Source: Bacteroidia bacterium | GTDB taxonomy: Bacteria > Bacteroidota > Bacteroidia > Chitinophagales > Chitinophagaceae | Reading direction: 5' to 3' | Assembly: GCA_030429205.1 (NCBI GenBank) | Contig: JAUICZ010000001.1 | Coordinates: 186,001 to 250,000 of the forward strand | DNA: 64,000 nt | In this document: positions 14,061-23,093 of the stretch, in pieces | Layout: each line of letters starts with the position of its first letter | Numbering within the stretch: position 1 is the stretch's first letter | The notes under the pieces: model-generated | Told to the model about the DNA's origin: nothing | Databases searched by the model: none | What the model saw: the letters and a program-made list of their open reading frames with translations, nothing else | Position numbers and translations under genes: made by a program

Positions 14061-16322
14061 CTAAAAAGTTATTGTGAATTTAGTGCCCTTATTTACCTCA
14101 CTTTCCACATCTATTTTGCCGCCCATACTTTCTACCTGATTCTTAGTAATGAACAGCCCAATGCCCTTAGCATCATCATTTCCATGGAAGGTTTTATACA
14201 TACCAAATAATTTATCTCTGTATCGGTCCAGATCGATACCCAAGCCATTGTCTTCTATAACTAAGGCTTGCATACCACTATTACTAATATAATCAAATTT
14301 GACAAAACCTTCCCTATCTAATGATCGGTATTTGATACCATTAGACATAAAATTTAAGATAATACTCTCTAAATAAGCTTTATTATACTCTAGATACACC
14401 TGCTCTGGTACATTATTAATAATTTGTACTCCTGTCTGTTGTATATCTCCGGCAAGTGTTTTAATCGTGTTATCGATATACGCTTTTAAATTAATTCGCT
14501 CTTTGTTGCTAGCAAGGTCAGTTTGTATTGTAACTACATCATTTAAGTGCAAAATAGTCTCTGATAGGTGTGAGGAAACACCATTCAAATGGTTGATTAC
14601 CTCTTTCTTTTCTTCATCAGTTTCTGATGTATCAATGAGACCAAGTAATAGTTCCAGATTTCCGGAATGCGATCTCAGGTTGTGAGAGACTATATGAGCA
14701 AAGTTGATTAATCTGGTATTTTGCTCACTAACTATATTTAGAGTGTTTTGTAATGTTTCTTCCGCTTCCTTCCTTTTTGTAATGTCAGTAGCTATTCCTA
14801 AAAAACCGGTGATTTCTCCTTCAGCATTTTTTGTTGCTGTTACCACCAGTTGTACAGGAAATGTAGTTCCATCTTTCCTGACATAAGTCCATTCTCTGGA
14901 CTCAAACTCACCTTTTTTAGCATATGCTACAAATACGTCAAACCCTTCTACATGCTCTCCCAGCTCTACTGATAGTTCTTTACCCCTTGAAACAACTTCT
15001 TCTTCAACATGTATAATCGCAGGGCTTTGCACATCTATCATCTCTTCAGCAGTATAGCCTAATAAGTTTTCAGCGCCCTTACTAAAGTGCTTAATTGTAC
15101 CATCATAATCTGTGGCTATTACAGATACATGCGTTATTGACTCAAATAAAGCGCTCAGTTCCTTATTCGTTTTCTTTAGTTGTTCCTGCGCCAGCTTTTT
15201 CTCTGTTATATCTTCTATCTGCGACACAAAATGTACAGGAGCGCCATCTTCTGTTCTTACCAGAGATACGCTTAGTAATACCCAAACGATATGTCCATAT
15301 TTATGGAAATATCGTTTTTCCATTTGATAGTTATCTATTTTTCCTTCTAAAAGCTGCTGTACAAAATCCAGGTCAGCATTTAAATCATCAGGATGGGTTA
15401 TTTCCTGAAATGTCTTAGTTAATATTTCTTTTTGCCCATATCCGGTGATCTCTACTACTTGTTTGTTTACTCTTAGCCAAGTTCCATCTAACCCCACCAA
15501 CGCCATACCAATAGCAGCATTTTCAAAAGACTCGCGGAATCTTTGCTCACTTTGGATAAGTTCATTCTGCATTTTCCTACGTCTGCTGACATCCTGAAAA
15601 GTACCGTAAGTTTTTACCACCTTACCATCTAGCATTTCTGCCTGCCCAATAGCCCTTACCCACTTCTCATTACCTTTTGCAGTAACTATTATAAATTCCT
15701 CATCATACGATATACCATCAGCTACCAACTTCCCGAATACTTCTTTTATTCTGTTACGATGCTCTCCTTCCTTGTAGAAATTTATCCCTTCACTTAACAC
15801 AGGTTCATAGTCATCATCTACTTCATGAATTTGTCTGGTAATATGCGTCCAATAAACTTTGTCTTTTAGGTGATCAACTTCCCATGCACCAATGATAGCC
15901 ACTTCGTTGGTTTTGTTCAGAAATACTTGGGTAGCATGTAATGCTTCTTCCGCCTTTTTCTGTTTTGTAATATCAATATTACACCCTACCATACGCACAG
16001 GTTCATAACCGTCCCACTCTATAACACGGCCTGTACACATCACCCAAACAGTACTTCCGTTTTTATGAGTATACCTTGCTTCAGTCTTATATGGTACCCT
16101 TCCTCTTGACACCACATGCTCGTTGAAGCATTTCAGTATTTTTTTATGATCTTCAGGAAATATGAGTTGCTCCCACGCTTCCGGCTTGTTTTCCATTTCA
16201 TGGTCTTCATACCCAAACATTAACTTTAATGAGGGGCTGAGGTATTCAGTACCTTCTTTAATATTCCAGTCCCAATACCCCGCAAGTGTATCTTCAAGAA
16301 TTATCTTGTAAATATTCTCCAT
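14061..16322 (-). CDS. Multi-PAS sensor histidine kinase
   Basis: A 753-aa kinase without obvious transmembrane helices when started at Met 16322. There are four PAS/PAC units (roughly residues 1-125, 127-250, 250-375 and 376-505), each with the usual WEWH/GYED and D(I/V)T or DIS endings, for example GFLGIATDITKRKEAEE. The phospho-acceptor region IVSHNLRSHSGN lies near residue 545. The ATPase domain has an N box (IILNFMSNGIKY), VIEDNGLGID, and GIGLFITKNQVESMGG. The frame extends to 16421; the extra 33 codons include a hydrophobic stretch but no PAS sequence, so they are left out with some doubt. It is probably a cytoplasmic sensor with an unknown ligand; its partner is the receiver gene next door. 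Confidence 0.9.
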   Translation of the reverse strand: MENIYKIILEDTLAGYWDWNIKEGTEYLSPSLKLMFGYEDHEMENKPEAWEQLIFPEDHKKILKCFNEHVVSRGRVPYKTEARYTHKNGSTVWVMCTGRVIEWDGYEPVRMVGCNIDITKQKKAEEALHATQVFLNKTNEVAIIGAWEVDHLKDKVYWTHITRQIHEVDDDYEPVLSEGINFYKEGEHRNRIKEVFGKLVADGISYDEEFIIVTAKGNEKWVRAIGQAEMLDGKVVKTYGTFQDVSRRRKMQNELIQSEQRFRESFENAAIGMALVGLDGTWLRVNKQVVEITGYGQKEILTKTFQEITHPDDLNADLDFVQQLLEGKIDNYQMEKRYFHKYGHIVWVLLSVSLVRTEDGAPVHFVSQIEDITEKKLAQEQLKKTNKELSALFESITHVSVIATDYDGTIKHFSKGAENLLGYTAEEMIDVQSPAIIHVEEEVVSRGKELSVELGEHVEGFDVFVAYAKKGEFESREWTYVRKDGTTFPVQLVVTATKNAEGEITGFLGIATDITKRKEAEETLQNTLNIVSEQNTRLINFAHIVSHNLRSHSGNLELLLGLIDTSETDEEKKEVINHLNGVSSHLSETILHLNDVVTIQTDLASNKERINLKAYIDNTIKTLAGDIQQTGVQIINNVPEQVYLEYNKAYLESIILNFMSNGIKYRSLDREGFVKFDYISNSGMQALVIEDNGLGIDLDRYRDKLFGMYKTFHGNDDAKGIGLFITKNQVESMGGKIDVESEVNKGTKFTITF

Positions 16323-16469
16323 AAAGTCTCTCTGTACGTAATTGTCTGTTAAAAATAGACAGGGGGCATAGTAAAATGCAAATATAAAAGTACAAACAAT
16401 TCGAACATGCAATAACATCAAATTGTTTTTTTGTTTAATGATTTTTCATGTTAATTATATATTTATCGT

Positions 16470-17900
16470 ATGAATAGTTTTAAGAAGAGAAGAGTTCCGT
16501 TACATATTCAAATTATTATAGGGCTTGTGCTGGGTGTTGGTTGGTCTTTCCTTTCGGGAAATTTAGGGCTGAAAGACTTTACAATGAACTGGATAGCCCC
16601 CTTTGGTGATATTTTTATCAGCCTCTTAAAACTCATAGCAGTCCCATTGGTGTTGTTCTCTATTATACATGGAATTTCCGGCTTGTCTGACACTAAAAGC
16701 CTTGGCAGGTTGGGCATTAAAACCCTTAGCATGTATCTCATCACAACAGTTACTGCAGTATGTATGGGACTACTACTGGTAAATACGATACAGCCGGGTA
16801 AGAAAATAAGTGAAGAGCTACATACAGTGAACCGTTTGTCTTACGAGATATGGGCACAGGAAAACAATGTAAAGATCAAAGACGATAAAAACTACATGGC
16901 CAACCCTGCCAATGAAAAATACCTGGCAGAAGCAAAAGTAAAACTGTCTGAAGAACAGCAGGACGCTTCTCTGGCAGAAAAAATGCAAAGTGCCGGATCT
17001 CAAAAAAACAAACGACCATTGCAGATAATTGTAGATATGATACCCAGCAACATTTTCGCATCCTTTACAAACAGCAAAATGTTGCAAATAATTTTCTTTG
17101 CGATATTCTTTGGCATAACCCTGATATCACTACCTAAAGAAAAAGTAAAAACAGTCAACTCTTTTGTAGCCGGCGCCAGTGAAATATTTATTAAGATGGT
17201 AGATATCATCATGCGCGGCGCACCCTTCTTTGTGTTTGCGCTAATGGCCGGTAAGTTAACAGAAATGTCTAACGACAACCCTGAAAGGATACTAAACTTA
17301 TTAACTGCTATTAGTAGTTACATGCTGGCTGTAATACTCGGCTTGCTCTTTTTAACTTACATACTCTATCCTTTTGTTGTAACACGTGTTGTAAAGAAGC
17401 TCAATTACAAACGCTTCCTGAAAGCCATTACACCCGCGCAGTTTCTCGCTTTTTCTTCCAGCAGCTCCGCAGCAACATTGCCTGTAACAATGGATTGTGT
17501 TCATAACAACTTAGGAGTGAAAGATGAAGTTGGTAGCTTTGTATTACCAATAGGAGCCACTGTTAACATGGACGGCACAAGTTTATATCAGGCAGTCGCT
17601 GTAGTTTTCTTAGCCCAGCTACATGGTGTAGACCTGAGCTTAGCGCAACAACTTACTATTGTACTTACTGCTACCCTGGCATCAATAGGAACAGCGGCTG
17701 TACCTAGCGCAGGATTGATCATGCTGATTATAGTACTGCAGTCTGTAGGCTTGAACCCTGCATGGATAGCACTAATATTTCCTGTTGACAGGATACTGGA
17801 TATGTGCAGAACCGTAACCAATATAACCGGTGATGCAACTGTAGCAACAGTAGTAGCAGCATCTGAAAAGAAAATGAAATATCCGCCCAAAAAAGATTAA
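16470..17900 (+). CDS. Dicarboxylate/amino acid:cation symporter (DAACS family)
   Basis: A 476-aa membrane carrier of the glutamate/aspartate/C4-dicarboxylate family (GltP, GltT, DctA). Seen: the N-terminal LHIQIIIGLVLGVGW helix, IFISLLKLIAVPLVLFSII, the Ser-rich reentrant loop AFSSSSSAATLPVT (HP1), the sodium-site motif ATVNMDGTSLYQA (TM7), ASIGTAAVPSAG (HP2), and FPVDRILDMCRTVTNITGDA (TM8) with the Asp and Arg that choose the substrate. An Arg at that place fits acidic amino acids or dicarboxylates. A hydrophilic insertion (about residues 110-175) lies between helices 3 and 4, as in some Bacteroidota members. Confidence 0.92.
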   Translation: MNSFKKRRVPLHIQIIIGLVLGVGWSFLSGNLGLKDFTMNWIAPFGDIFISLLKLIAVPLVLFSIIHGISGLSDTKSLGRLGIKTLSMYLITTVTAVCMGLLLVNTIQPGKKISEELHTVNRLSYEIWAQENNVKIKDDKNYMANPANEKYLAEAKVKLSEEQQDASLAEKMQSAGSQKNKRPLQIIVDMIPSNIFASFTNSKMLQIIFFAIFFGITLISLPKEKVKTVNSFVAGASEIFIKMVDIIMRGAPFFVFALMAGKLTEMSNDNPERILNLLTAISSYMLAVILGLLFLTYILYPFVVTRVVKKLNYKRFLKAITPAQFLAFSSSSSAATLPVTMDCVHNNLGVKDEVGSFVLPIGATVNMDGTSLYQAVAVVFLAQLHGVDLSLAQQLTIVLTATLASIGTAAVPSAGLIMLIIVLQSVGLNPAWIALIFPVDRILDMCRTVTNITGDATVATVVAASEKKMKYPPKKD

Positions 17901-17912
17901 CCAGCTTAATAC

Positions 17913-17920
17913 TACCTTTG
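17913..17920 (+). promoter_or_regulatory. -7 box candidate abutting the GT9 start
   Basis: TACCTTTG fits TAnnTTTG and ends four bases before ATG 17925, which would give a leaderless transcript. No TTG was seen at the -33 distance. Confidence 0.35.
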
Positions 17921-17924
17921 CTTG

Positions 17925-18911
17925 ATGGCAAAATTCTTAGTCATACAAACAGCATTTATAGGAGATGTAGTACTGGCGACTGCTTTGGTAGAAAAAATAC
18001 ACCAGCACCACCCCGATGCAAAAATAGACTTCTTATTGCGTAAAGGTAACGAGGCTTTACTTTCAGATCACCCATACCTGAATCATGTGTATGTATGGGA
18101 TAAAAAAGAAAACAAGCACAAAAACCTGTTAGCCATTGCCAAACAGGTGCGTCAGGCTAAATACGACTATGTGATTAACCCGCACCGTTTTTCTACCTCA
18201 GGTTTTGTAACATGGAGCTCTAAGGCAAAAGAAAAAAGAGGGTTCGACAAAAACCCATTTGCCTTTTGCTACACACAAAAACACAAGCACACCATTTCAT
18301 CTAAAAACGATGAACACTATATACATGAAGTAGAGCGCAACCAACAGCTGATAGCAGATATTACAGATGTAAATCCAGCTAAGCCTGCACTCTATCCTTC
18401 AAAAGAAGATTTTGAAAAAGTGAAGCAATACCAGGAGCAACCATACATCTGTTTAGCACCTTCTTCTGTATGGTTCACTAAAAAAATGCCCGAAGACAAA
18501 TGGATAGCTCTTGCCAACAAACTACCCAAAGACCACACCTTATACTTCATCGCCGGACCAGATGATACTGAAGAATGTGATAGCATTATCAACAAGGCAA
18601 CCCACCCTAATATGGTGAACCTTGCCGGGGAACTTAGTTTTCTGCAATCGGCAGCTTTAATGAAAAGTGCAGCCATGAATTACGCTAACGATTCTGCACC
18701 CATACATTTTGCATCAGCAGTAAATACACCTATTACAGGTATTTTTTGTTCTACATCCCCAAATTTTGGGTTTGGCCCTCTAAGCGATACCAGCAAAGTA
18801 GTACAGGTAGAACATCTAGACTGCAAACCCTGCAACCTAAGGGGGTTAAAAGAGTGCCCTAAGGGACATTTTAAATGTGGGCATGAAATAAATGTAGACC
18901 AGCTATTATAA
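17925..18911 (+). CDS. Glycosyltransferase family 9 (heptosyltransferase-like)
   Basis: A 328-aa GT-B enzyme of family 9, which includes the ADP-heptose:LPS heptosyltransferases. The N-terminal KFLVIQTAFIGDVVLATALV is the family signature, with the Asp of the acceptor site; later come ICLAPSSVWFTKKMPEDKW, FIAGPDDTEECDSI, LAGELSFLQSAALM and the nucleotide-sugar motif ANDSAPIHFASAVNTP. Several Cys near the C-terminus (CKPCNLRGLKECPKGHFKC) resemble those in other family members. It probably adds a sugar to the LPS core at the inner face of the membrane. ATG 17925 is preferred to TTG 17922. It follows the symporter by 24 nt. Confidence 0.88.
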   Translation: MAKFLVIQTAFIGDVVLATALVEKIHQHHPDAKIDFLLRKGNEALLSDHPYLNHVYVWDKKENKHKNLLAIAKQVRQAKYDYVINPHRFSTSGFVTWSSKAKEKRGFDKNPFAFCYTQKHKHTISSKNDEHYIHEVERNQQLIADITDVNPAKPALYPSKEDFEKVKQYQEQPYICLAPSSVWFTKKMPEDKWIALANKLPKDHTLYFIAGPDDTEECDSIINKATHPNMVNLAGELSFLQSAALMKSAAMNYANDSAPIHFASAVNTPITGIFCSTSPNFGFGPLSDTSKVVQVEHLDCKPCNLRGLKECPKGHFKCGHEINVDQLL

Positions 18912-18934
18912 AAAAAGCCGCCCCAAAGGGCGAC
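18910..18934 (-). terminator. Rho-independent terminator of tRNA-Ala
   Basis: On the minus strand GTCGCCC pairs with GGGCGGC around TTTG, followed by seven T. It lies eight bases after tRNA-Ala and overlaps the end of the convergent GT9 gene. Confidence 0.85.
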
Positions 18935-18941
18935 TAAAGCT

Positions 18942-19016
<75 letters not shown>

Positions 19017-19080
19017 AAACAGAACAGCAAATATAATATGGCTGAAACAATTCTATCTATTTCTTGCTAACTTTATTAGT

Positions 19081-19239
19081 ATGTGGAAACAATTACTTAC
19101 ATATTTCTACTTGCGTAAAAGAGACCCTAAAGAGCCTCATAACGTAAATCTCAAGATGATGCATGGTATGAATCGGATTTCTATCCTGTTATTCTTGATC
19201 GCTATTATTGTAATAATAGTGCGCTTAGTGAGCAAGTAA
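19081..19239 (+). CDS. Small membrane protein of 52 aa (DUF6728-like)
   Basis: A 52-codon frame that begins MWKQLLTYFYLRKRDPKEPH, continues with a short linker containing NLKMMHGMNRISI, and ends in one hydrophobic helix (LLFLIAIIVIIVRLV). The pattern (amphipathic start, RKRDP, MHGMNRIS, then a single helix) matches what I recall of a small conserved Bacteroidota family, DUF6728, but I cannot check it here. The last 15 bases overlap the 3' end of the convergent lpxB. Function unknown; probably an inner-membrane accessory protein. Confidence 0.65.
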   Translation: MWKQLLTYFYLRKRDPKEPHNVNLKMMHGMNRISILLFLIAIIVIIVRLVSK

Positions 19240-20328
19240 AGCCAGAACTTCATCTGCAGCCAGCTCAGAGGTCTTATAGTCGCCCAGTTTATGCCACAAC
19301 TCTTTATAGTCAGCCTTTAACGAGGCTAAATAATCTTTATTATCCAGTATCTTTTTAAGTTCCGCTTCTAACAGCACTTCGTTAAACTCATCTTGTATCA
19401 ACTCTTTGATCACCTCTTTATCCATAATCAGGTTGACCAATGATATATATTTTACATCTACCAACTTTGTAGCCAGCCAAAAAGATATAGGGTTCCCTTT
19501 GTAACATACCACCTCAGGCACACCAAACAGCGCGGTTTCTAAGGTTGCTGTACCGCTGGTAACTAATGCAGCTTTTGCTTGTTTTAAAAGATTATAAGTT
19601 TGGTTGTTAGCAATAAGTACATTTTTATCACCAATAAATTCTTTATATAAACTATCCGGCTGCGATGGCGCCTGCGCAACAACAAACTGATAGTCGGGAA
19701 ACTTATCAACCATACTTAGCATGATGGGAAGTTTCACACTTATTTCTTGCTTACGGCTACCCGGCAGTAGTGCTACAAGCGGTTTATCAGATAGCTTTTC
19801 TACGGGAACATTCTTTTGTTCATGCTCTATTACCTCTGTTAACGGATGACCGACATAACTCACATCAAACTGCCACTTGCCTTTATAAAAGTCTACTTCA
19901 AAAGGTAGTATCACCAGCATTTTATCTACATCACGTTTTATCTTCTTCACACGGTTTTCCTTCCATGCCCATACTTGTGGAGATATATAGTACACCACCT
20001 TAATACCCTGCTTTTTAGCCCACTCTGCTATACGTAAATTAAACCCCGGGTAATCTATCAGTATCACTACGTCGGGTTTGTATTGCTCTATATCCTTTTT
20101 ACAAAAACTGATGTTTTTTAAAATAGTACGCAGGTTGGCCAGCACCTCCACAAAGCCCATAAAAGCCAGATCTCTGTAATGCTTTACTAAAGTAGCCCCG
20201 GCAGCTTCCATTTTATCGCCACCCCAGCAACGCACATCTGCTTCGCTATCTTTTTTGTGTAATGCCTTTATCAGGTTACTACCATGCAAGTCGCCACTCG
20301 CCTCTCCCGCTATGACGTAATACCGCAT
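19225..20328 (-). CDS. lpxB: Lipid-A-disaccharide synthase
   Basis: Joins UDP-2,3-diacylglucosamine and lipid X to give the tetra-acyl disaccharide of lipid A, on the cytoplasmic face of the inner membrane. The 367-aa GT19 enzyme shows YYVIAGEASGDLHGSNLI at the N-terminus, MGFVEVLANL, VILIDYPGFNLRIAEWAKK, YYISPQVWAWKENRVKKIKR, LPFEVDFYKG, LLPGSRKQEIS, and SGTATLETALFGVPEVVCYK with the conserved acidic site. Its start codon directly follows the stop of the 96-aa membrane protein gene, so translational coupling is likely. Confidence 0.96.
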   Translation of the reverse strand: MRYYVIAGEASGDLHGSNLIKALHKKDSEADVRCWGGDKMEAAGATLVKHYRDLAFMGFVEVLANLRTILKNISFCKKDIEQYKPDVVILIDYPGFNLRIAEWAKKQGIKVVYYISPQVWAWKENRVKKIKRDVDKMLVILPFEVDFYKGKWQFDVSYVGHPLTEVIEHEQKNVPVEKLSDKPLVALLPGSRKQEISVKLPIMLSMVDKFPDYQFVVAQAPSQPDSLYKEFIGDKNVLIANNQTYNLLKQAKAALVTSGTATLETALFGVPEVVCYKGNPISFWLATKLVDVKYISLVNLIMDKEVIKELIQDEFNEVLLEAELKKILDNKDYLASLKADYKELWHKLGDYKTSELAADEVLALLAH

Positions 20329-20619
20329 TTACCATACAAACTTTAGCAATACTATCAATACTGCATATAACATTGTAGAAATAAGTACCCCACGAGCCGT
20401 AAGGTCTAACCGTTTGCTGGTATAGTAGATAAAAGGAATCAGGTTCGCTATTAGAGCTAAACTTAATATTTTGGCTGTTTCCTCGTGGTTGCGCAACAAC
20501 ACAGAAATAAATTCTTCCATGCCCATACCCGAAAATTTAACCAGGTAAAAAAGCAACAAACCCAATAGAGGCATGATAATACCTAAAATAAACCCTAATA
20601 CCGGAACGTTACGTTTCAT
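20329..20619 (-). CDS. Small membrane protein coupled to lpxB
   Basis: A 96-aa protein with three hydrophobic segments (about residues 7-27, 49-66 and 74-94). Basic residues occur in the second loop (YTSKRLDLTARG). I do not recognise a named family. Its stop codon abuts the lpxB start codon with no gap, which points to coupled translation and perhaps a role linked to lipid A synthesis or transport; that is inference from position alone. Confidence 0.72.
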   Translation of the reverse strand: MKRNVPVLGFILGIIMPLLGLLLFYLVKFSGMGMEEFISVLLRNHEETAKILSLALIANLIPFIYYTSKRLDLTARGVLISTMLYAVLIVLLKFVW

Positions 20620-20695
20620 AGTAGTTTAAATATAACGCTAATATACGGGTCAAAAAATCATTTTCGTAACGTTAGTGTCTCTATATTTAAAGAAT

Positions 20696-20703
20696 TACCT
20701 TTG
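20696..20703 (+). promoter_or_regulatory. -7 box candidate of the comA homologue
   Basis: TACCTTTG fits TAnnTTTG and lies 29 nt before the ATG at 20733. The -33 region has no exact TTG (TTAGTG is the nearest). Confidence 0.4.
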
Positions 20704-20732
20704 CATACGATTTATTGAAAAAATAAGATTGT

Positions 20733-21494
20733 ATGAACTTTGCCTTAAAAGATATACCGGAAAGGACACAGAAGCCTCGCGAGTATGGCTTAACTATGTC
20801 GATGGATAAAGGTATGGGACTTGATGATGTGAAAAACTTCATGTCTGTTGCCGCACCTTATGTAGATATTGTAAAGTTGGGTTTTGGCACTGCATTTGTC
20901 ACTAACAATTTGCGTGAGAAAATAGACATTTATAAATCTTATAATATCCCTGTTTATTTCGGTGGTACATTATTCGAAGCTTTCCTGATACGCGGACAGT
21001 TTGATGACTACCTAAGTGTAATAAAAGATTACGACTTAGAGTATGTTGAAGTGTCTGACGGATCTATCACCATACCTCATAATGAAAAATGTAAACACAT
21101 AGAAGAACTGGCTAAACACGTAACAGTGTTGTCTGAGGTGGGTTCAAAAGATGCTACACACATTATACCTCCATACAAATGGATTGAACTGATGACTGCC
21201 GAGCTGTCTGCAGGTTCAAAGTATGTAATTGCCGAAGCCAGAGAGTCTGGTAATGTAGGTGTATATCGTGGTACAGGAGAGGTACGTGAAGGTTTAGTGC
21301 AAGAGATACTTACTAAAATACCATATGAGAAAATCATTTGGGAAGCTCCGCTTAAGGCGCAGCAAGTATACTTCTTAGAGCTATTGGGTGCTAATGTTAA
21401 CTTAGGCAATATTGCCCCTGCAGAAGTAATACCTTTGGAAGCTACAAGAAACGGACTACGTGGAGACACCTTTCATATGTTCTTAAATAAATAA
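20733..21494 (+). CDS. comA: Phosphosulfolactate synthase-like protein (ComA family)
   Basis: Family members add sulfite to phosphoenolpyruvate to make (2R)-phospho-3-sulfolactate, the first step of coenzyme M synthesis in methanogens and a route to sulfolactate in some bacteria. The 253-aa protein has a TIM-barrel-like pattern with YGLTMSMDKGMGLDD, DIVKLGFGTAFV, YFGGTLFEAFLI, VEVSDGSITIPH, VLSEVGSKD, VIAEARESGNVGVYR, IIWEAPLKAQQVYFLELLG and VIPLEATRNGLRGDTF. Coenzyme M is not expected in this organism; a sulfonate such as sulfolactate, or a precursor of sulfonolipids, is a more plausible product, but no partner gene (comB, comC, comDE) is visible nearby. The name 'comA' here is not the competence gene. 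Confidence 0.85.
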   Translation: MNFALKDIPERTQKPREYGLTMSMDKGMGLDDVKNFMSVAAPYVDIVKLGFGTAFVTNNLREKIDIYKSYNIPVYFGGTLFEAFLIRGQFDDYLSVIKDYDLEYVEVSDGSITIPHNEKCKHIEELAKHVTVLSEVGSKDATHIIPPYKWIELMTAELSAGSKYVIAEARESGNVGVYRGTGEVREGLVQEILTKIPYEKIIWEAPLKAQQVYFLELLGANVNLGNIAPAEVIPLEATRNGLRGDTFHMFLNK

Positions 21495-21499
21495 TTTTA

Positions 21500-21526
21500 A
21501 AGGCATCTTAACGATGCCTTTTTTAT
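21500..21526 (+). terminator. Rho-independent terminator after the comA homologue
   Basis: AAGGCATC pairs with GATGCCTT around a five-base loop, followed by a T run. It ends 14 nt before aroE, so aroE needs its own promoter or read-through. Confidence 0.85.
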
Positions 21527-21539
21527 TTTCCATGCTGAT

Positions 21540-22277
21540 ATGACACAGGTATTATATGGCGTGATTGGCAAAGAGTTGGCGCACAGCTTTTCACCATCTT
21601 ATTTTAAACGGAAGTTTATTACGCAAAACATCAATGCGGACTATCGTACATTTTCCATCCCTGATATTAATGAGTTGTTACCATTGCTGGAAGTACACTC
21701 CAATATCAAAGGGTTGAATGTTACGATACCCTATAAAGAAGCAGTTTTGCCACTACTACATAGCATTGACGAAACGGCACAAGCTATTGGTGCTGTTAAC
21801 TGCATAAAAAATACTGACGGGAAATTATACGGATACAACACCGACGTTATTGGTTTTAGAAAAAGCCTTGAACCTATTTTAAAGAACACTACTAAACATG
21901 CATTGATTTTAGGGACAGGTGGTGCATCAAAAGCTGTTGCATATGTTCTTGATAAACTTGGCATTAATTACCACTATGTATCCAGAACACAAGAACCTGA
22001 TACATATACTTACTCACAAATAGACTTAGAAGTACTGGCAAAATACCAGCTCATTATCAACACCACGCCTTTGGGTATGTACCCTAATATCGAAACATTC
22101 CCTTTATTACCCTACCGCTACCTAACAGGCAACCATATTTTATACGACCTTGTTTACAACCCGGAAGAGAGCAAGTTTATCAAGTATGGAAAACACTATG
22201 GTGCTACTACCAAAAACGGTTTAGAAATGCTGGAAATACAAGCAGAAGCTTCCTGGGATATTTGGCAAAACAATTAA
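21540..22277 (+). CDS. aroE: Shikimate dehydrogenase
   Basis: Reduces 3-dehydroshikimate to shikimate with NADPH. The 245-aa protein is a little shorter than E. coli AroE, which is common in Bacteroidota. Seen: YGVIGKELAHSFSPSYF (shikimate-binding Ser pair), LNVTIPYKEAVLPLL with catalytic Lys, GAVNCIKN, YGYNTDVIGF with catalytic Asp, ALILGTGGASKAVAYVL (NADP Rossmann loop), and NTTPLGMYPN. NGLEMLEIQAEASWDIW closes the protein. The start lies 14 nt behind the previous terminator. The end overlaps the convergent methyltransferase gene by four bases. Confidence 0.95.
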   Translation: MTQVLYGVIGKELAHSFSPSYFKRKFITQNINADYRTFSIPDINELLPLLEVHSNIKGLNVTIPYKEAVLPLLHSIDETAQAIGAVNCIKNTDGKLYGYNTDVIGFRKSLEPILKNTTKHALILGTGGASKAVAYVLDKLGINYHYVSRTQEPDTYTYSQIDLEVLAKYQLIINTTPLGMYPNIETFPLLPYRYLTGNHILYDLVYNPEESKFIKYGKHYGATTKNGLEMLEIQAEASWDIWQNN

Positions 22278-23062
22278 CCTACAGTATAGTATACACAAGT
22301 GGTTAAGAAGTTGCGCACAAAAGGTACAGCCGTAATGATGGGAGTTTGCTTTATGGGCTTCCAACCAAACTTATACTTGTATATAGGATTCAACAAATAA
22401 TGCTGTTTGTTTTTTACCTGCAAGCCACTCTTCTTTAGTATACGCTCAAAGCGTTCTATAGATATACGTGTATCATATACTTCCTCCAGTTCAATAAGCT
22501 TATTTTTAGGCTCACCTATAAGCTTTAGTATGCCCATGTATATAGGCTTGGGTAGTATATGATAGTAAGGCAGCATGGCTATTTTATGTTCCGCTACCTG
22601 CTGGTGTCCACCAAAGGGCATATACCATGGAGGGAATCCGAAAAATATCTGTCCGTCTTCTTTCAGCAGTTGTTTAATGTATGGTACAAACTTTTCCTGC
22701 TCGGGAATATGCTCAATAGTATCTTTTAGTACAATTACATCAAAGTAGCCCTTAAAACGCTGTAAGAAATCTTCATCGTATACATTCTTCAGCAAAAACT
22801 CTGCTTTGCCTGCTGCCACTTCATCTTTTAAGTAGTCGTTAGCAATATCTATCCTTATCTTATCCAGATCGACACCAAAACACTTAGCACCCTTTTCTAA
22901 AAAAGGCACCATTACACCACCTTCACCACAACCTATTTCCAGAACAGTTGTTCCATCTTTTATTGGTTTTGTTTGCTCTATAAATGGCAATACATAGTTC
23001 CGTGAATTATCAACCTGCTGGTTGTAACGTACCTGATCATCCTTATGTTGTTTTAACGCCAC
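22274..23062 (-). CDS. Class I SAM-dependent methyltransferase
   Basis: A 262-aa methyltransferase with motif I TVLEIGCGEGGVMVPFLEKG (about residue 39), CFGVDLDKIRIDIA, FDVIVLKDTIEHIPEQEKF (post-II/III), and LKEDGQIFFGFPPWYMPFGG. The sequence after the core, with a long basic and aromatic C-terminus (YLLNPIYKYKFGWKP), resembles methyltransferases in Bacteroidota surface-polysaccharide or LPS regions, but no such cluster is beside it. Substrate unknown. It lies 31 nt downstream of the DAHP synthase gene on the same strand and may be co-transcribed. Confidence 0.85.
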   Translation of the reverse strand: MALKQHKDDQVRYNQQVDNSRNYVLPFIEQTKPIKDGTTVLEIGCGEGGVMVPFLEKGAKCFGVDLDKIRIDIANDYLKDEVAAGKAEFLLKNVYDEDFLQRFKGYFDVIVLKDTIEHIPEQEKFVPYIKQLLKEDGQIFFGFPPWYMPFGGHQQVAEHKIAMLPYYHILPKPIYMGILKLIGEPKNKLIELEEVYDTRISIERFERILKKSGLQVKNKQHYLLNPIYKYKFGWKPIKQTPIITAVPFVRNFLTTCVYYTVG

Positions 23063-23093
23063 GCTATATCCGATTTGCTAAAAGTGGGTAAAG

